Position numbers and translations under genes: made by a program. Source: Acidobacteriota bacterium (GTDB lineage: Bacteria; Acidobacteriota; Thermoanaerobaculia; Gp7-AA8). Taken from it: a DNA stretch of 64,000 bases. The notes beneath the pieces were generated by a model that did no database searches, had not been told where the DNA came from, and was given only the letters and a program-made list of their open reading frames with translations. Positions within the stretch are counted from its first letter, which is position 1. Every line of letters begins with the position of its first letter. The stretch is from positions 1-64,000 of the forward strand of contig JAJPHC010000037.1 of the NCBI GenBank assembly GCA_021325515.1, in the 5' to 3' direction. Below, one piece after another: positions 34,675-43,268 of this stretch.

Positions 34675-36042
34675 ATGACGATCTCAACGGTAAATCCGGC
34701 GACCGGCGAAACAGTGCGCAAGTTCACGGCTCTCAGTGACGGTGAAATCGAAGTGAAACTCCGCCGCGCCGTCGAAGCCTTTGTCATCAATCGCGCACGC
34801 TCATTTTCCGAGCGCGCGCAACGGATGAACGCCGCCGCGTCGATCCTCGAACGCAGGAAGGACGAGCTCGGAAAACTGATCACGACCGAGATGGGGAAGC
34901 CGGTCGGCGCAGCGATCGCGGAAGTGCAGAAATGTGCGCTCGTCTGCCGCTACTACGCGGAGAACGCGGAGCGCCATCTCGCCGATGAGCATGTGAAGAC
35001 CGACGCCGCGGAATCGTTCATCCGCTACGAGCCGCTCGGGCCGGTGCTCGCCGTGATGCCGTGGAACTTTCCTTTCTGGCAGGTCTTTCGATTTGCCGCT
35101 CCCGCTCTCATGGCCGGCAACAGCGGGCTCCTGAAGCACGCTTCGAACGTGCCGCAGTCGGCGCTGGCGATCGAAGAAGTTTTTCGCGACGCAGGCTTCG
35201 ACGCCGCGGAGTTTCAGACGCTGCTCATCGGTGCGGACGCCGTCGCAGGAATTCTCGACGATGATCGAGTGAAGGCCGCTACGCTGACCGGCAGCGAGCC
35301 CGCCGGAGCGAGCGTCGCCTCGCGCGCGGCGAAGAAGATCAAGAAGAGCGTGCTGGAGCTCGGCGGCAGCGACCCGTTCATCGTGATGCCGAGCGCAAAC
35401 CTCGACGATGCCGTTGCCACGGCGGTCAAGGCGCGCATCGTCAACAACGGGCAGTCCTGTATCGCGGCGAAGCGCTTCATCGTGCACAAGGAGATCGCAA
35501 CCGAATTCGAGCGCCGCTTCAAGGAAGCGATGGAGGCTCTCAAGGTCGGCGATCCGATGGACGAGTCGACGCAGGTCGGCCCGCTCGCCATGCCTCAGAT
35601 CGTGGACGACATCGACGAACAGGTTCGCAAATCGATCGCAGCCGGCGCCCGCCTCGTCACCGGCGGCAAGCGCCTCGGCGGAAACTTCTATGCGCCGACG
35701 ATTCTCGCGAGTATTCCGGAGTCGGCCCCGGCGTTCGCGGAGGAGATCTTCGGACCTGTCGCATCGCTCTTTGTCGTGGGCAGCGAAGCAGAGGCGATTC
35801 GACTCGCGAACGCGACGCCGTTCGGCCTCGGCTCCAGCGTCTGGACCAGCGATCGCGCCGAGGCGATGCGCTTCGTCGATGGCATCGAGGCGGGGCAGGT
35901 GTTCGTCAACGCGATGGTCGCCTCCGATCCGCGCCTTCCCTTCGGCGGCATCAAGCACTCCGGATTCGGGCGCGAGCTGGGAGAGCATGGCATCCGCGAG
36001 TTCGTCAACATCAAGACCGTCGTCCTGGCGAAGGCGTTGTGA
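34675..36042 (+). CDS. NAD(P)-dependent aldehyde (succinate-semialdehyde type) dehydrogenase
   Basis: This 455-residue enzyme oxidises an aldehyde to the acid. It has the aldehyde dehydrogenase fold: PLGPVLAVMPWNFPFWQ, the catalytic Glu228 in LELGGSDPF, the nucleophile Cys262 in NNGQSCIAAKRF, and EEIFGPVASLF. The length and the GQSCIAAKRF segment match the shorter GabD/YneI succinate-semialdehyde dehydrogenase group. It is divergent from the TonB receptor and 53 bases ahead of the OsmC gene on the same strand. Confidence 0.92.
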   Translation: MTISTVNPATGETVRKFTALSDGEIEVKLRRAVEAFVINRARSFSERAQRMNAAASILERRKDELGKLITTEMGKPVGAAIAEVQKCALVCRYYAENAERHLADEHVKTDAAESFIRYEPLGPVLAVMPWNFPFWQVFRFAAPALMAGNSGLLKHASNVPQSALAIEEVFRDAGFDAAEFQTLLIGADAVAGILDDDRVKAATLTGSEPAGASVASRAAKKIKKSVLELGGSDPFIVMPSANLDDAVATAVKARIVNNGQSCIAAKRFIVHKEIATEFERRFKEAMEALKVGDPMDESTQVGPLAMPQIVDDIDEQVRKSIAAGARLVTGGKRLGGNFYAPTILASIPESAPAFAEEIFGPVASLFVVGSEAEAIRLANATPFGLGSSVWTSDRAEAMRFVDGIEAGQVFVNAMVASDPRLPFGGIKHSGFGRELGEHGIREFVNIKTVVLAKAL

Positions 36043-36095
36043 CACTTTGATCGCGATCGAAGTGTCGTGGCGGTGAGTCCCGGTACGATGCGCGC

Positions 36096-36566
36096 ATGAA
36101 GAACGGCGAGCATCACTACTCCGCGCATCTGATCTGGGATGGCAATCATGGCGACGGCACCACGAACTACGCGACCTACGGCCGCGAGCATCGCGTGCTC
36201 GCCGGCAATAAACCGGCGCTCGAACTGACGGCGGATCCTGCATTTCGCGGCGACGCGAAGAAGCACAATCCGGAGGATCTGTTCCTGGCGGCGATCAGCT
36301 CCTGCCACATGCTCTCGTATCTCGCGTTGTGTGCGAAGTACAGGATCGACGTCCGCTCCTATGAAGATCGGGCGACGGGCATCATGCGCGAGGATGGACG
36401 CGGTGGTGGCCGTTTCGTGGAGGTGACTCTGCATCCGGTCGTCACCGTCGCCAGCGCCGATCACATCGAGAAGGCGCGCCAGCTTCACGATCGCGCTCAC
36501 GAGCAGTGTTTCATCGCGGCGTCCTGCAGCGTGCCCATTCATCATGAGCCCGAGGTGCGGACATGA
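36096..36566 (+). CDS. OsmC-family protein
   Basis: This 156-residue protein matches the OsmC/Ohr fold, which reduces organic hydroperoxides with a Cys pair. LFLAAISSCHMLSYLALC carries the first catalytic Cys (Cys70) at the start of the central helix, and EQCFIAASCSVPI near the C-terminus carries the second region. FRGDAKKHNPED is the usual lead-in. Its stop overlaps the ACT-domain gene start as ATGA, so it heads a three-gene unit with ACT and ArsR genes. Confidence 0.92.
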   Translation: MKNGEHHYSAHLIWDGNHGDGTTNYATYGREHRVLAGNKPALELTADPAFRGDAKKHNPEDLFLAAISSCHMLSYLALCAKYRIDVRSYEDRATGIMREDGRGGGRFVEVTLHPVVTVASADHIEKARQLHDRAHEQCFIAASCSVPIHHEPEVRT

Positions 36567-36949
36567 AGGACTTGTCGATCGCACTCGAAAATCGTCCCGG
36601 CGCACTCGCCGCGATGGGAGAGGCACTCGGGCGAGCCGGCGTGTCGATCGAGGGCGGCGGTGTCTTCGAAGGTGGTGCGCACTTTCTCTTTCGCGATGGC
36701 GCTGGGGCGCGCGAAACGCTGGAGGCGGCCGGCATTCGTGTCGTCCGCGAGTGCGAGGTGGTCATCCTGCGGCTGCGGCAGGATGAGCCGGGACAACTCG
36801 GAAAACTCGCGCGTCGCATGGCTGACGCAGGCGTGAACATCGAAGTGCAATACAGCGATCACGATCACAATCTCATCCTCGTCGTGGACGACGATGAGCG
36901 CGCCCGCGCCGTTTCCGAGCAATGGATGGCCGATGCGGCAGCACTCTGA
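36563..36949 (+). CDS. ACT-domain protein
   Basis: This 128-residue protein has two ACT-like repeats. The first (MKDLSIALENRPGALAAMGEAL, residues 1-22, then VSIEGGG) is a classic ligand-binding ACT start. The second (LRLRQDEPGQLGKLARRMADAGVNIEVQYSDHDHNLILVVDD, about 75-115) completes a pair. There is no catalytic domain, so it is a stand-alone amino-acid sensor or a regulator of a partner. It overlaps OsmC by four bases and the ArsR gene by 17. Confidence 0.88.
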   Translation: MKDLSIALENRPGALAAMGEALGRAGVSIEGGGVFEGGAHFLFRDGAGARETLEAAGIRVVRECEVVILRLRQDEPGQLGKLARRMADAGVNIEVQYSDHDHNLILVVDDDERARAVSEQWMADAAAL

Positions 36950-37604
36950 TTTTTCACAACTCGGCGCATTGATCGCCGATCCAGCGCGTGCGCGCATGTT
37001 GAGTGCGCTCCTGCAGGGAGAGGCGCTCACCGCGACCGAGCTCGCGCTCGAAGCGGGCGTGTCGCCGTCGACGGCGAGCTCGCATCTGACGAGACTTGTG
37101 AGCGGCGGCGTGATCGCGGTGGAGAGACAAGGCCGGCATCGCTACTTCCGTCTCTTCGATCACGAGATCGCTACGCTGCTCGAGCAGTTGCACGTCATCG
37201 CCTCGCGCGGCTCGAGCATGCGCCGCGGCCCTTCGGATCCGGCGCTTCGCATCGCCCGCGTGTGCTACGACCACCTTGCGGGCGAGCGCGGTGTGTGGCT
37301 GCTCGACCGGCTGCGCGCGGCGAAGTTTCTCACCGGCCGCGATGGCTGCGCGTTGTCCGCGGAAGGAGAAGCGTTCTTCATTCGCATGGGAATCGACGTT
37401 GAAGAATTGTCGAATGCGCGACGAACGTTCGCGCGCACATGTCTCGACTGGAGCGAGCGGCGGCATCATCTCGGAGGTGCGCTCGGCGCTGCGATTCTCG
37501 ATCGCATCTTCGCGCTGCGCTGGGCGCGGCGCGATCGCATGAGCCGCGCGATTTCGTTTTCGCCGCACGGCGAACGTGCACTGCGACAACTCTTCACGCG
37601 TTGA
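36933..37604 (+). CDS. ArsR-family winged-helix regulator
   Basis: This is a 223-residue regulator. The N-terminal ~90 residues form an ArsR winged helix: ARARMLSALLQGEALTATELA, recognition helix SPSTASSHLTRLVSGGVI, and wing VERQGRHRYFRL. The remaining ~130 residues are a helical C-terminal domain often found in larger ArsR proteins. It lacks the CxC metal site of ArsR/SmtB, so a metal sensor is not indicated. It overlaps the ACT gene, which may provide the ligand signal (inference). An inverted repeat lies across its stop codon and the next promoter. Confidence 0.9.
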   Translation: MRQHSDFSQLGALIADPARARMLSALLQGEALTATELALEAGVSPSTASSHLTRLVSGGVIAVERQGRHRYFRLFDHEIATLLEQLHVIASRGSSMRRGPSDPALRIARVCYDHLAGERGVWLLDRLRAAKFLTGRDGCALSAEGEAFFIRMGIDVEELSNARRTFARTCLDWSERRHHLGGALGAAILDRIFALRWARRDRMSRAISFSPHGERALRQLFTR

Positions 37605-37656
37605 CAGCATCGTGCGTCGTGGCACAATGCAGACATCAACAAGTCGCGTGAGTTGT
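37586..37656 (+). promoter_or_regulatory. Promoter of the radical SAM/peptide locus, bracketed by inverted repeats
   Basis: TTGACA (37601-37606), 16 bases, then CACAAT (37623-37628) give a good promoter ahead of the radical SAM gene at 37667. It is flanked by ACAACTCTTCACGCG (37586-37600) and CGCGTGAGTTGT (37645-37656), which are reverse complements apart from a three-base insert. This could be an operator for the ArsR-family protein encoded just upstream, or a leader hairpin. Confidence 0.6.
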
Positions 37657-37666
37657 TTGGAGGCGA

Positions 37667-39739
37667 GTGCGGGTGAGGAGCGTTGGACTGGTCTCGATGC
37701 CATTCGGTCCGCTCTTCTCTCCATCGATCGGTCTCTCTCTTCTGAAATCCGCGCTTCTCACGGCAGGCATCGAAAGCGAAATCCACTACTTCACCATCCG
37801 CTTCGCGGAGCTCGTCGGTTCGCACTTCTATAACGGCATCGCCGGCGGGATCCGGCCATCGTCGACGAAGCTCGCCGGCGAGTGGATCTTCAGCCGGGCT
37901 CTTTTCGGTTCCTCTTCAGCGCGTGATGACGACGATTACGTCGAGCATGTGCTGCGGCGGAAGCCGCCGGTCACCGCGGTAGCCCTGCGCGCCACGAGCC
38001 GTTCCGCAATTGGAAAGATCATGCGTGCCCGCGACCTCGCGGACGATTTTCTCGCGATGTGCGCGGAGGAAGTGCTCGCCCGTGATCCGAAGATCGTCGC
38101 GTTCACGAGCGTGTTTCAGCAGCAGGTGGCCTCGCTCGCACTGGCGAAGCGGATCAAAGCCTTGCGCCCTGACGTCTTCATTCTCCTTGGCGGCGCCAAT
38201 GTCGAAGGAGTGATGGGCGCCGAGACGGTTCGGCAATTTTCATTCGTGGATGGGGCGGTGTCCGGCGAAGGCGATCTGATCATCACTCCACTCGTCCGCC
38301 GGATTCTCGAAGGAGAGCCGATCGACGGAATGCCCGGGGTGCGTACCCGCGCCTGCATCGATGAGGAGTTCGCGAAAGGCACGTTCTCGAATGCACCGAC
38401 CGTGTACTCGATGGACGATCTTCCGTATCCGGACTACGACGACTACTTCGCGCAATTCCGCCGGAGCGCGTTTCAGCGCAGTTGGGAGCCGCGCATTTTC
38501 TTCGAGACCTCGCGGGGATGCTGGTGGGGCGAGAAGATGCACTGCACGTTCTGCGGACTGAACGGAACGACGATGCAGTTCCGCAGCAAGTCTGCGTCGC
38601 GTGCGCTCGACGAGCTGACGACGCTGACCGATCGCCATCCCGGATGCGATGTCGAGATGACCGACAACATCCTCGACCTCGCCTACTTCAAGGACTTCAT
38701 CCCCGAGCTGGCGCGGCGCAACGCGGAGCTCGGAATCTTCTACGAAACAAAGTCGAATCTCCGCAAGGAACAGATCCGGATGATGCGTGATGCCGGCATC
38801 CTCAGTGTGCAGCCGGGCATCGAGAGTCTGCACGACTCCGTTCTGAAGCTGATGCGGAAGGGCGTCTCCGCGTTGCAGAACATCCAGCTCCTCAAGTGGT
38901 GCAAGGAGCTTGGCGTCACGCCGCTGTGGAACATTCTCGTCGGGTTCCCCGATGAATCGCCTGCGGCATACGAACAGATGACGAGACTCGTTCCGCTCCT
39001 GACGCATCTGCGGCCGCCGGGCAACATGGCGCTCATTCGTCTCGATCGCTTCAGCCCGAACTTCGCCGACGGAAAGAACCTTGGCATCGCGAGGGTCGAG
39101 CCCTGCGAAGGGTATCGCCACGTCTATCGCGGAGTCCCTCGCGAGGCGCTGGACAATCTCGCGTATCACTTCGAGTTCGAGTACACGCGTCCGCAGGACA
39201 TCGCGGCGTATGCCCGGCCGCTGGCACTGGCGGTACACGAGTGGAGGCAGCAGGCGGAGCAGAGTGCACTGTTGTCGATCGACGCCGGCGATCATCTCCT
39301 CATCTGGGATCTGCGGCCGGTCGCCACACGTGCGCTGACTGTGCTGAGCGGCGCCGATCGTCTGCTCTACAAAGCGTGTGATGCCATCGCCGACACGCGG
39401 CAGCTCGTGGCCACGCTGACATCGCTCGGCGCACCGCGCACCGCATCCGAAATCGAAGCGATGCTGGAGCCTCTCGTTACGGAGGGGCTGATTCTTCGCG
39501 ACGGAGGCCGCTATCTCGCGCTGGCGGTGCCCGTCGGCGAGTACGTGCCGGAACAGACGATCGTGCAGCGCTTCGCGGGCGTGTTGCGCGAGATGGGCGT
39601 TCCGACCGCGAAAGGCGTCGCCGTGTCGTTGAACGGCAAGCGCCGGCGCGCGACCGCTCATCGCTTCCCGCGATTCAAACAGCTTTCGAGTTCGACTCCC
39701 CAATTCAAAGTCGAAGGTTCGTATCTGCTCATCCGCTGA
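37667..39739 (+). CDS. B12-binding radical SAM RiPP-maturase-like protein
   Basis: This is a 690-residue enzyme. The GTG at 37667 follows GGAGG by a few bases. Residues ~1-240 form a cobalamin-binding-type Rossmann domain (LLGGANVEGVMG, DGAVSGEGD). The radical SAM core follows with Cys285, Cys293 and Cys296 in CWWGEKMHCTFC (CX7CX2C spacing), then DNILDL and LWNILVGFPDE. The C-terminal ~250 residues are the variable domain seen in 'RiPP maturation radical SAM protein 1' (TIGR03975-like) enzymes. It should make a radical-driven change, such as methylation or crosslinking, in a ribosomal peptide. A 50-residue Lys-rich ORF starts 21 bases after its stop. A truncated paralogue lies at 42545-43268. 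Confidence 0.9.
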   Translation: MRVRSVGLVSMPFGPLFSPSIGLSLLKSALLTAGIESEIHYFTIRFAELVGSHFYNGIAGGIRPSSTKLAGEWIFSRALFGSSSARDDDDYVEHVLRRKPPVTAVALRATSRSAIGKIMRARDLADDFLAMCAEEVLARDPKIVAFTSVFQQQVASLALAKRIKALRPDVFILLGGANVEGVMGAETVRQFSFVDGAVSGEGDLIITPLVRRILEGEPIDGMPGVRTRACIDEEFAKGTFSNAPTVYSMDDLPYPDYDDYFAQFRRSAFQRSWEPRIFFETSRGCWWGEKMHCTFCGLNGTTMQFRSKSASRALDELTTLTDRHPGCDVEMTDNILDLAYFKDFIPELARRNAELGIFYETKSNLRKEQIRMMRDAGILSVQPGIESLHDSVLKLMRKGVSALQNIQLLKWCKELGVTPLWNILVGFPDESPAAYEQMTRLVPLLTHLRPPGNMALIRLDRFSPNFADGKNLGIARVEPCEGYRHVYRGVPREALDNLAYHFEFEYTRPQDIAAYARPLALAVHEWRQQAEQSALLSIDAGDHLLIWDLRPVATRALTVLSGADRLLYKACDAIADTRQLVATLTSLGAPRTASEIEAMLEPLVTEGLILRDGGRYLALAVPVGEYVPEQTIVQRFAGVLREMGVPTAKGVAVSLNGKRRRATAHRFPRFKQLSSSTPQFKVEGSYLLIR

Positions 39740-39760
39740 CAAGAACGAAAGGAGAAGAAG

Positions 39761-39913
39761 ATGGCCACCAAGAAGAAAGCTGCAAAGAAAGCCCCGGCGA
39801 AGAAGGCTGCAAAGAAGGCTGCAAAGAAAGCCCCAGCCAAGAAGAAGGCGGCGAAGAAGAAGCCCGCCAAGAAGAAAGCCCCGAAGGCTGACATCTCGAA
39901 CGGTCAGGATTAG
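39761..39913 (+). CDS. Lys/Ala/Pro-rich 50-residue peptide, candidate RiPP precursor
   Basis: ATG at 39761 is preceded by AAAGGAG at good spacing, and TAG is at 39911-39913. Residues 1-42 are almost only Lys, Ala and Pro in an AAKKAPAKK-type repeat. The last eight (ADISNGQD) have a completely different composition. The gene lies 21 bases after the radical SAM gene and before a hairpin. I read it as a lysine-rich leader plus a short C-terminal core. The alternative is a histone H1-like DNA-binding protein, which the repeat alone would suggest. Position and the parallel second locus favour the precursor reading. Confidence 0.75.
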   Translation: MATKKKAAKKAPAKKAAKKAAKKAPAKKKAAKKKPAKKKAPKADISNGQD

Positions 39914-39925
39914 TTTTCGCTGCAC

Positions 39926-39960
39926 GCGGCCGGGCTCGTCATCGGGTCCGGCCGCATTTC
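39926..39960 (+). terminator. Hairpin after the Lys-rich peptide gene
   Basis: GCGGCCGG (39926-39933) pairs with CCGGCCGC (39948-39955) around a 14-base loop, followed by the weak U-run ATTTCC. It lies 12 bases after the stop codon and probably ends the radical SAM-peptide transcript. Confidence 0.6.
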
Positions 39961-40032
39961 CTGCGCCTTGCTTCGTGTATCCGCCGCAAACGATAATCGG
40001 TCGGTCAGTCCGAAACTCTCTCAGGGCGCATC

Positions 40033-42387
40033 GTGTCATCCATAGGAACGGGTACCCGTTTAGGGCATTACGAAGTCGTGGCCCCGCTCGGGGCCGGCGG
40101 TATGGGAGAGGTTTACCGCGCCAAGGATACGAAGCTCGGGCGCGAAGTCGCGATCAAGGTTCTTCCCCGCCATCTGCAGCAGGATGAGGACGCGCTGGCG
40201 CGCTTCGAACGAGAAGCGAAAGTCATCTCCGGCCTCAACCATCCTCACATCCTCACCATCCACGAAGTCGGCAAGATGCGTATTCGGGGCGACTGGCGCG
40301 CCACGCACTACATGGTGACGGAGCTCATCGAGGGCTGCACGCTGCGCGAGCTCATGTCCAAGGAAGCGGAGGGGCGCAAGCTCGTCGAGTACATGGCGCA
40401 GGTCGCCGATGCACTCCAGAAGGCGCACAGCGCGGGAGTGATCCACCGGGATCTGAAACCCGAGAACATCATGGTCTCAGCGGACGGATACGCGAAGGTG
40501 CTGGACTTTGGTCTCGCGAAAATCGTCGGCTCTCTCGTTGGAGCGGAAACGAGTGACGGCAAAGCGACGGAGAAGTTTCAGACACAGCGCGGCATCGTCA
40601 TCGGCACCCTCGGCTATATGTCGCCGGAGCAGGTACAGGGGCGCCGGCTCGATCATCGATCGGACATCTTCTCCTTCGGCTGCATTCTCTATGAGGTGCT
40701 GTCCGGCCGGCGTCCGTTCGAGGCCGATGGGGTCGTCGACACGCTGCACCACATTCTGCATTCGCCTGCGCCTTCGCTCTCCTCGCAAATCACGCAGGAC
40801 CTTCGGCGGATCGTCGAGAAATGCCTGTCGAAAGAGATCGAGGGTCGCTTCGACTCGATGCGCACCATCGCGGCGGCGATTCGCGAGGCCGTCCGCGAGT
40901 ACGACGGGACCGTGCGTCCTCCATCGAAGAAGACGAAGGCCGTCAGCAGCCGGAGCTCATCTCGCATCAAGTCGCTCGCGGTTCTGCCGTTCGTGAATGC
41001 CACCAGCGATCCGGAGATGGAGTACCTCAGCGATGGCATTACGGAGAGCGTGATTCACGCAATGTCGCGGATCGGCAAACGCCTCCGCGTCATGGCACGC
41101 ACCACGGTCTTTTCGTACAAGGGAAAGTCGCCGACACCGCAGCAGCTCGCCCAGGAGCTTGGCGTAACGTCCGTGGTCAGCGGACGCGTGCAACGCATGG
41201 GCGCCAATCTCCTGATCAACATCGAGCTGGTCAACACCCGCGATGGATCACAACTCTGGGGTGACCGGTTTCGCACGCAGTTCTCCGATATCTTCGAGGT
41301 GCAGGACGAAATCGCGAATCACATCGCGGAAGAGCTGAAGCTTCAGGTCTCGACGACCGAGAAGCGCCGGCTCATGAAACGCGCGACCAAGAAGAGCGAA
41401 GCGTACGAGCTGTATCTCAAAGGTCGCTACCACGCGAACAAGCGCACTACCGATGGCGTCCAACGTGGAATCGACGAATTCGAGAAAGCACTGGGCATCG
41501 ACCCCGACTATGCGTTGGCGCGCGCGGGGCTGGCCGATTGCTACGCCATTCTCAGCGCGCGTTTTCTCGGCGACCCTCTCACGGCTTGGGCCCGCGCGGA
41601 GACCGAAGCGCGAAAGGCGGTCGAGCTCGACCCCACGCTGGCCGAGCCGCGCGCGACACTCGGTCATGTGAATCTCTGCTACAAGTGGAACTGGACCGAA
41701 GCAGAGCGCGACTATCGGCGCGCGATTTCTCTCGACGCGAACTACGCGCCGGCGCATCACTGGTATTCGGTGTTCCTCAACTGCATGGATCGCCGTGACG
41801 AGGCATTCGTCCAGGCTCGCGCCGCGCTCGACCTCGATCCTCTTTCGCTTCTCTACAACTGCCATTACGCGGATCTGCTGTATTTCGACGGGCAATATCA
41901 GCAGGCACTCGAGCACATCGAGAAGGCTCTCGATGGCGAGCGCTACTTCCTCGGTTACCTGTTGAAGGGTCGCACCTATACCGAGATGGGACGTTTTGAC
42001 GAAGGTCTCGAAGCCATCGAGGAAGCGATCTCTCTGGAGGGCGCTTATCCGGAGCTCGTTGCAGCACGCGGTTACGTGCAGGCCAGCAGGGGCGACGTGA
42101 AGAACGCGCTGCGCAGTCTTGATGAGCTCAAGGATCTGGCCACACGGCAATTCGTCGCGCCGAGTTTCTTTGCCGAAGTCTGCCTGGCCCTCGGAAACAT
42201 CGAAGACGCTCTCCGCTACGCGGAAGAGTTCTTCGAGCTGCGTGCCGAGTGTGCCGACATTCTCGTCGGACCGCGATTCGCTCGCTTGCGGGAGGATGAT
42301 CGCTGGCTCGAGATGCTCGAGCGCGTCGGTTTCCCGAGCCGGGCAACCTCAAGCTCACCCGCCTTCGCGCCGACGGCGAATCTATAG
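40033..42387 (+). CDS. Ser/Thr protein kinase with TolB-like and TPR domains
   Basis: This 784-residue soluble protein starts at GTG 40033. The Hanks-type kinase domain (~12-290) is intact: GAGGMGEVY, Lys42, HRDLKPEN with Asp140, DFG (158-160) and GTLGYMSPEQ. Residues ~315-440 form a TolB N-terminal-like domain (SLAVLPFVNATSDPEMEYLSDGI...QLWGDRF), as in adenylate-cyclase-associated regulators. Residues ~450-770 form several TPR repeats (YALARAGLADCYAI, APAHHWYSVFLN). No transmembrane helix is seen, unlike PknB. It sits between two radical SAM-peptide loci and might regulate them (inference only). Confidence 0.93.
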   Translation: MSSIGTGTRLGHYEVVAPLGAGGMGEVYRAKDTKLGREVAIKVLPRHLQQDEDALARFEREAKVISGLNHPHILTIHEVGKMRIRGDWRATHYMVTELIEGCTLRELMSKEAEGRKLVEYMAQVADALQKAHSAGVIHRDLKPENIMVSADGYAKVLDFGLAKIVGSLVGAETSDGKATEKFQTQRGIVIGTLGYMSPEQVQGRRLDHRSDIFSFGCILYEVLSGRRPFEADGVVDTLHHILHSPAPSLSSQITQDLRRIVEKCLSKEIEGRFDSMRTIAAAIREAVREYDGTVRPPSKKTKAVSSRSSSRIKSLAVLPFVNATSDPEMEYLSDGITESVIHAMSRIGKRLRVMARTTVFSYKGKSPTPQQLAQELGVTSVVSGRVQRMGANLLINIELVNTRDGSQLWGDRFRTQFSDIFEVQDEIANHIAEELKLQVSTTEKRRLMKRATKKSEAYELYLKGRYHANKRTTDGVQRGIDEFEKALGIDPDYALARAGLADCYAILSARFLGDPLTAWARAETEARKAVELDPTLAEPRATLGHVNLCYKWNWTEAERDYRRAISLDANYAPAHHWYSVFLNCMDRRDEAFVQARAALDLDPLSLLYNCHYADLLYFDGQYQQALEHIEKALDGERYFLGYLLKGRTYTEMGRFDEGLEAIEEAISLEGAYPELVAARGYVQASRGDVKNALRSLDELKDLATRQFVAPSFFAEVCLALGNIEDALRYAEEFFELRAECADILVGPRFARLREDDRWLEMLERVGFPSRATSSSPAFAPTANL

Positions 42388-42393
42388 TTGCAT

Positions 42394-42431
42394 CAAAAAG
42401 GAACCGGCGGGCCCGGTCAGGGACCCGCCGG
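42394..42431 (-). terminator. Intrinsic terminator after the 16-residue peptide gene
   Basis: Read leftward, CCGGCGGGTCCC pairs with GGGCCCGCCGG and is followed by TTCCTTTTTG. The stem is 11 bp with one bulge and the U-tract is on the minus strand only. It ends the leftward transcript that carries the peptide gene, 24 bases after its stop. On the plus strand it has no U-tract. Confidence 0.85.
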
Positions 42432-42455
42432 TGTCCAGCAACGGCGCGCCCGCAA

Positions 42456-42506
42456 TTACGCGGTGGGGTTGCCGAAGATCGCGGTGATCTTCTTCTTCTT
42501 TTTCAT
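42456..42506 (-). CDS. 16-residue Lys-rich peptide, candidate RiPP precursor
   Basis: ATG at 42506 has GGAAAGGAG six bases upstream, one of the strongest ribosome binding sites in the window. The product is MKKKKKITAIFGNPTA, ending with TAA at 42456-42458. It follows the truncated radical SAM gene by 38 bases and is closed by an intrinsic terminator, so it is a transcribed unit with real initiation signals. The plan is the same as at 39761: lysine run, then a short core (ITAIFGNPTA). At this length the protein cannot be verified by homology. The alternative is a leader peptide controlling termination. Confidence 0.65.
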   Translation of the reverse strand: MKKKKKITAIFGNPTA

Positions 42507-42544
42507 CGAAGACTCCTTTCCATTTCGTTCTTACGGGGCCGGGG

Positions 42545-43268
42545 TTAGACGATCGTCATCAGCTCCAGGGATTCTGACCACTGCGACGGTGCGTCTTCGG
42601 CGATCGTTTTCAGTCTGGTCATCGCCGCATCCTGCGGACGGTACTCGCCGCCGCGAATCGCCAGCGCGAGATAGCGGTTTCCCTGCCGGATGAGAATTCC
42701 GTTCTCAACCATCGGCTGCAGCTGACGCTCGACGTCGACAGCCGATCGCGGTCCGCCCGCAGCCGCAGAGACTTCGACGAGCTGGCGAAGATCCGCCACG
42801 GAATCGCAGGCGCGATAAAGCGCGGAGTCGAGCTCCGACAATTGCGTGACCGCCTGCTTCGCAACCGGACGAAGGTCCCAGATCACAACCTGGCCGCCAT
42901 CTTCTGTGAAAAAGAGGGAGCTGTCGTGATGCATCCGCTGCCACGCCTTCACCTCATTGACGAGAGGACGCATGTACTCCAGCGGATCGCGCTCATCCTG
43001 ATAGCGGAACGTGAAGTAGTAGGCGAGGTTGTGCACCGCTTCATCGGAGATCGAGCGATAGACGTGGCGGTAGGCTTCCGTCGGACGAAGGTCTTTGAAT
43101 CCGAGTTTCTCCGCATCGAAGAAATTCGGACTGAAGCGATCCAGCCGCACCACGGAGCAAACCGTGGGCGGACGCAGATGCGTCAAAAGCGGAGCGATCT
43201 CCGCCATCTTCTGGTAGTCCTCCGCGGTCTCACCCGGGAATCCGCAGAGGATGTTCCAGCGCGCTTCC
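42545..43268 (-). pseudogene. Truncated radical SAM RiPP-maturase paralogue (C-terminal part)
   Basis: About 240 residues align clearly with the C-terminal third of the protein at 37667: WNILCGFPGE against WNILVGFPDE, LLTHLRPP, RLDRFSPNF, YRHVYR, VIWDLRPVA, and RYLALA near the end. The B12 domain, the CX7CX2C cluster site and most of the barrel are absent. Homology starts abruptly near 43264, exactly where HlyD homology in another frame stops, so a deletion has joined the two genes. The frame upstream of the junction is only a shadow of HlyD. It cannot be catalytically active alone. Confidence 0.85.

Noticed and set aside
42404-42431. The hairpin after the kinase gene as a kinase terminator.
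   Set aside because: The U-tract lies only on the minus-strand side, so it serves the leftward peptide transcript.
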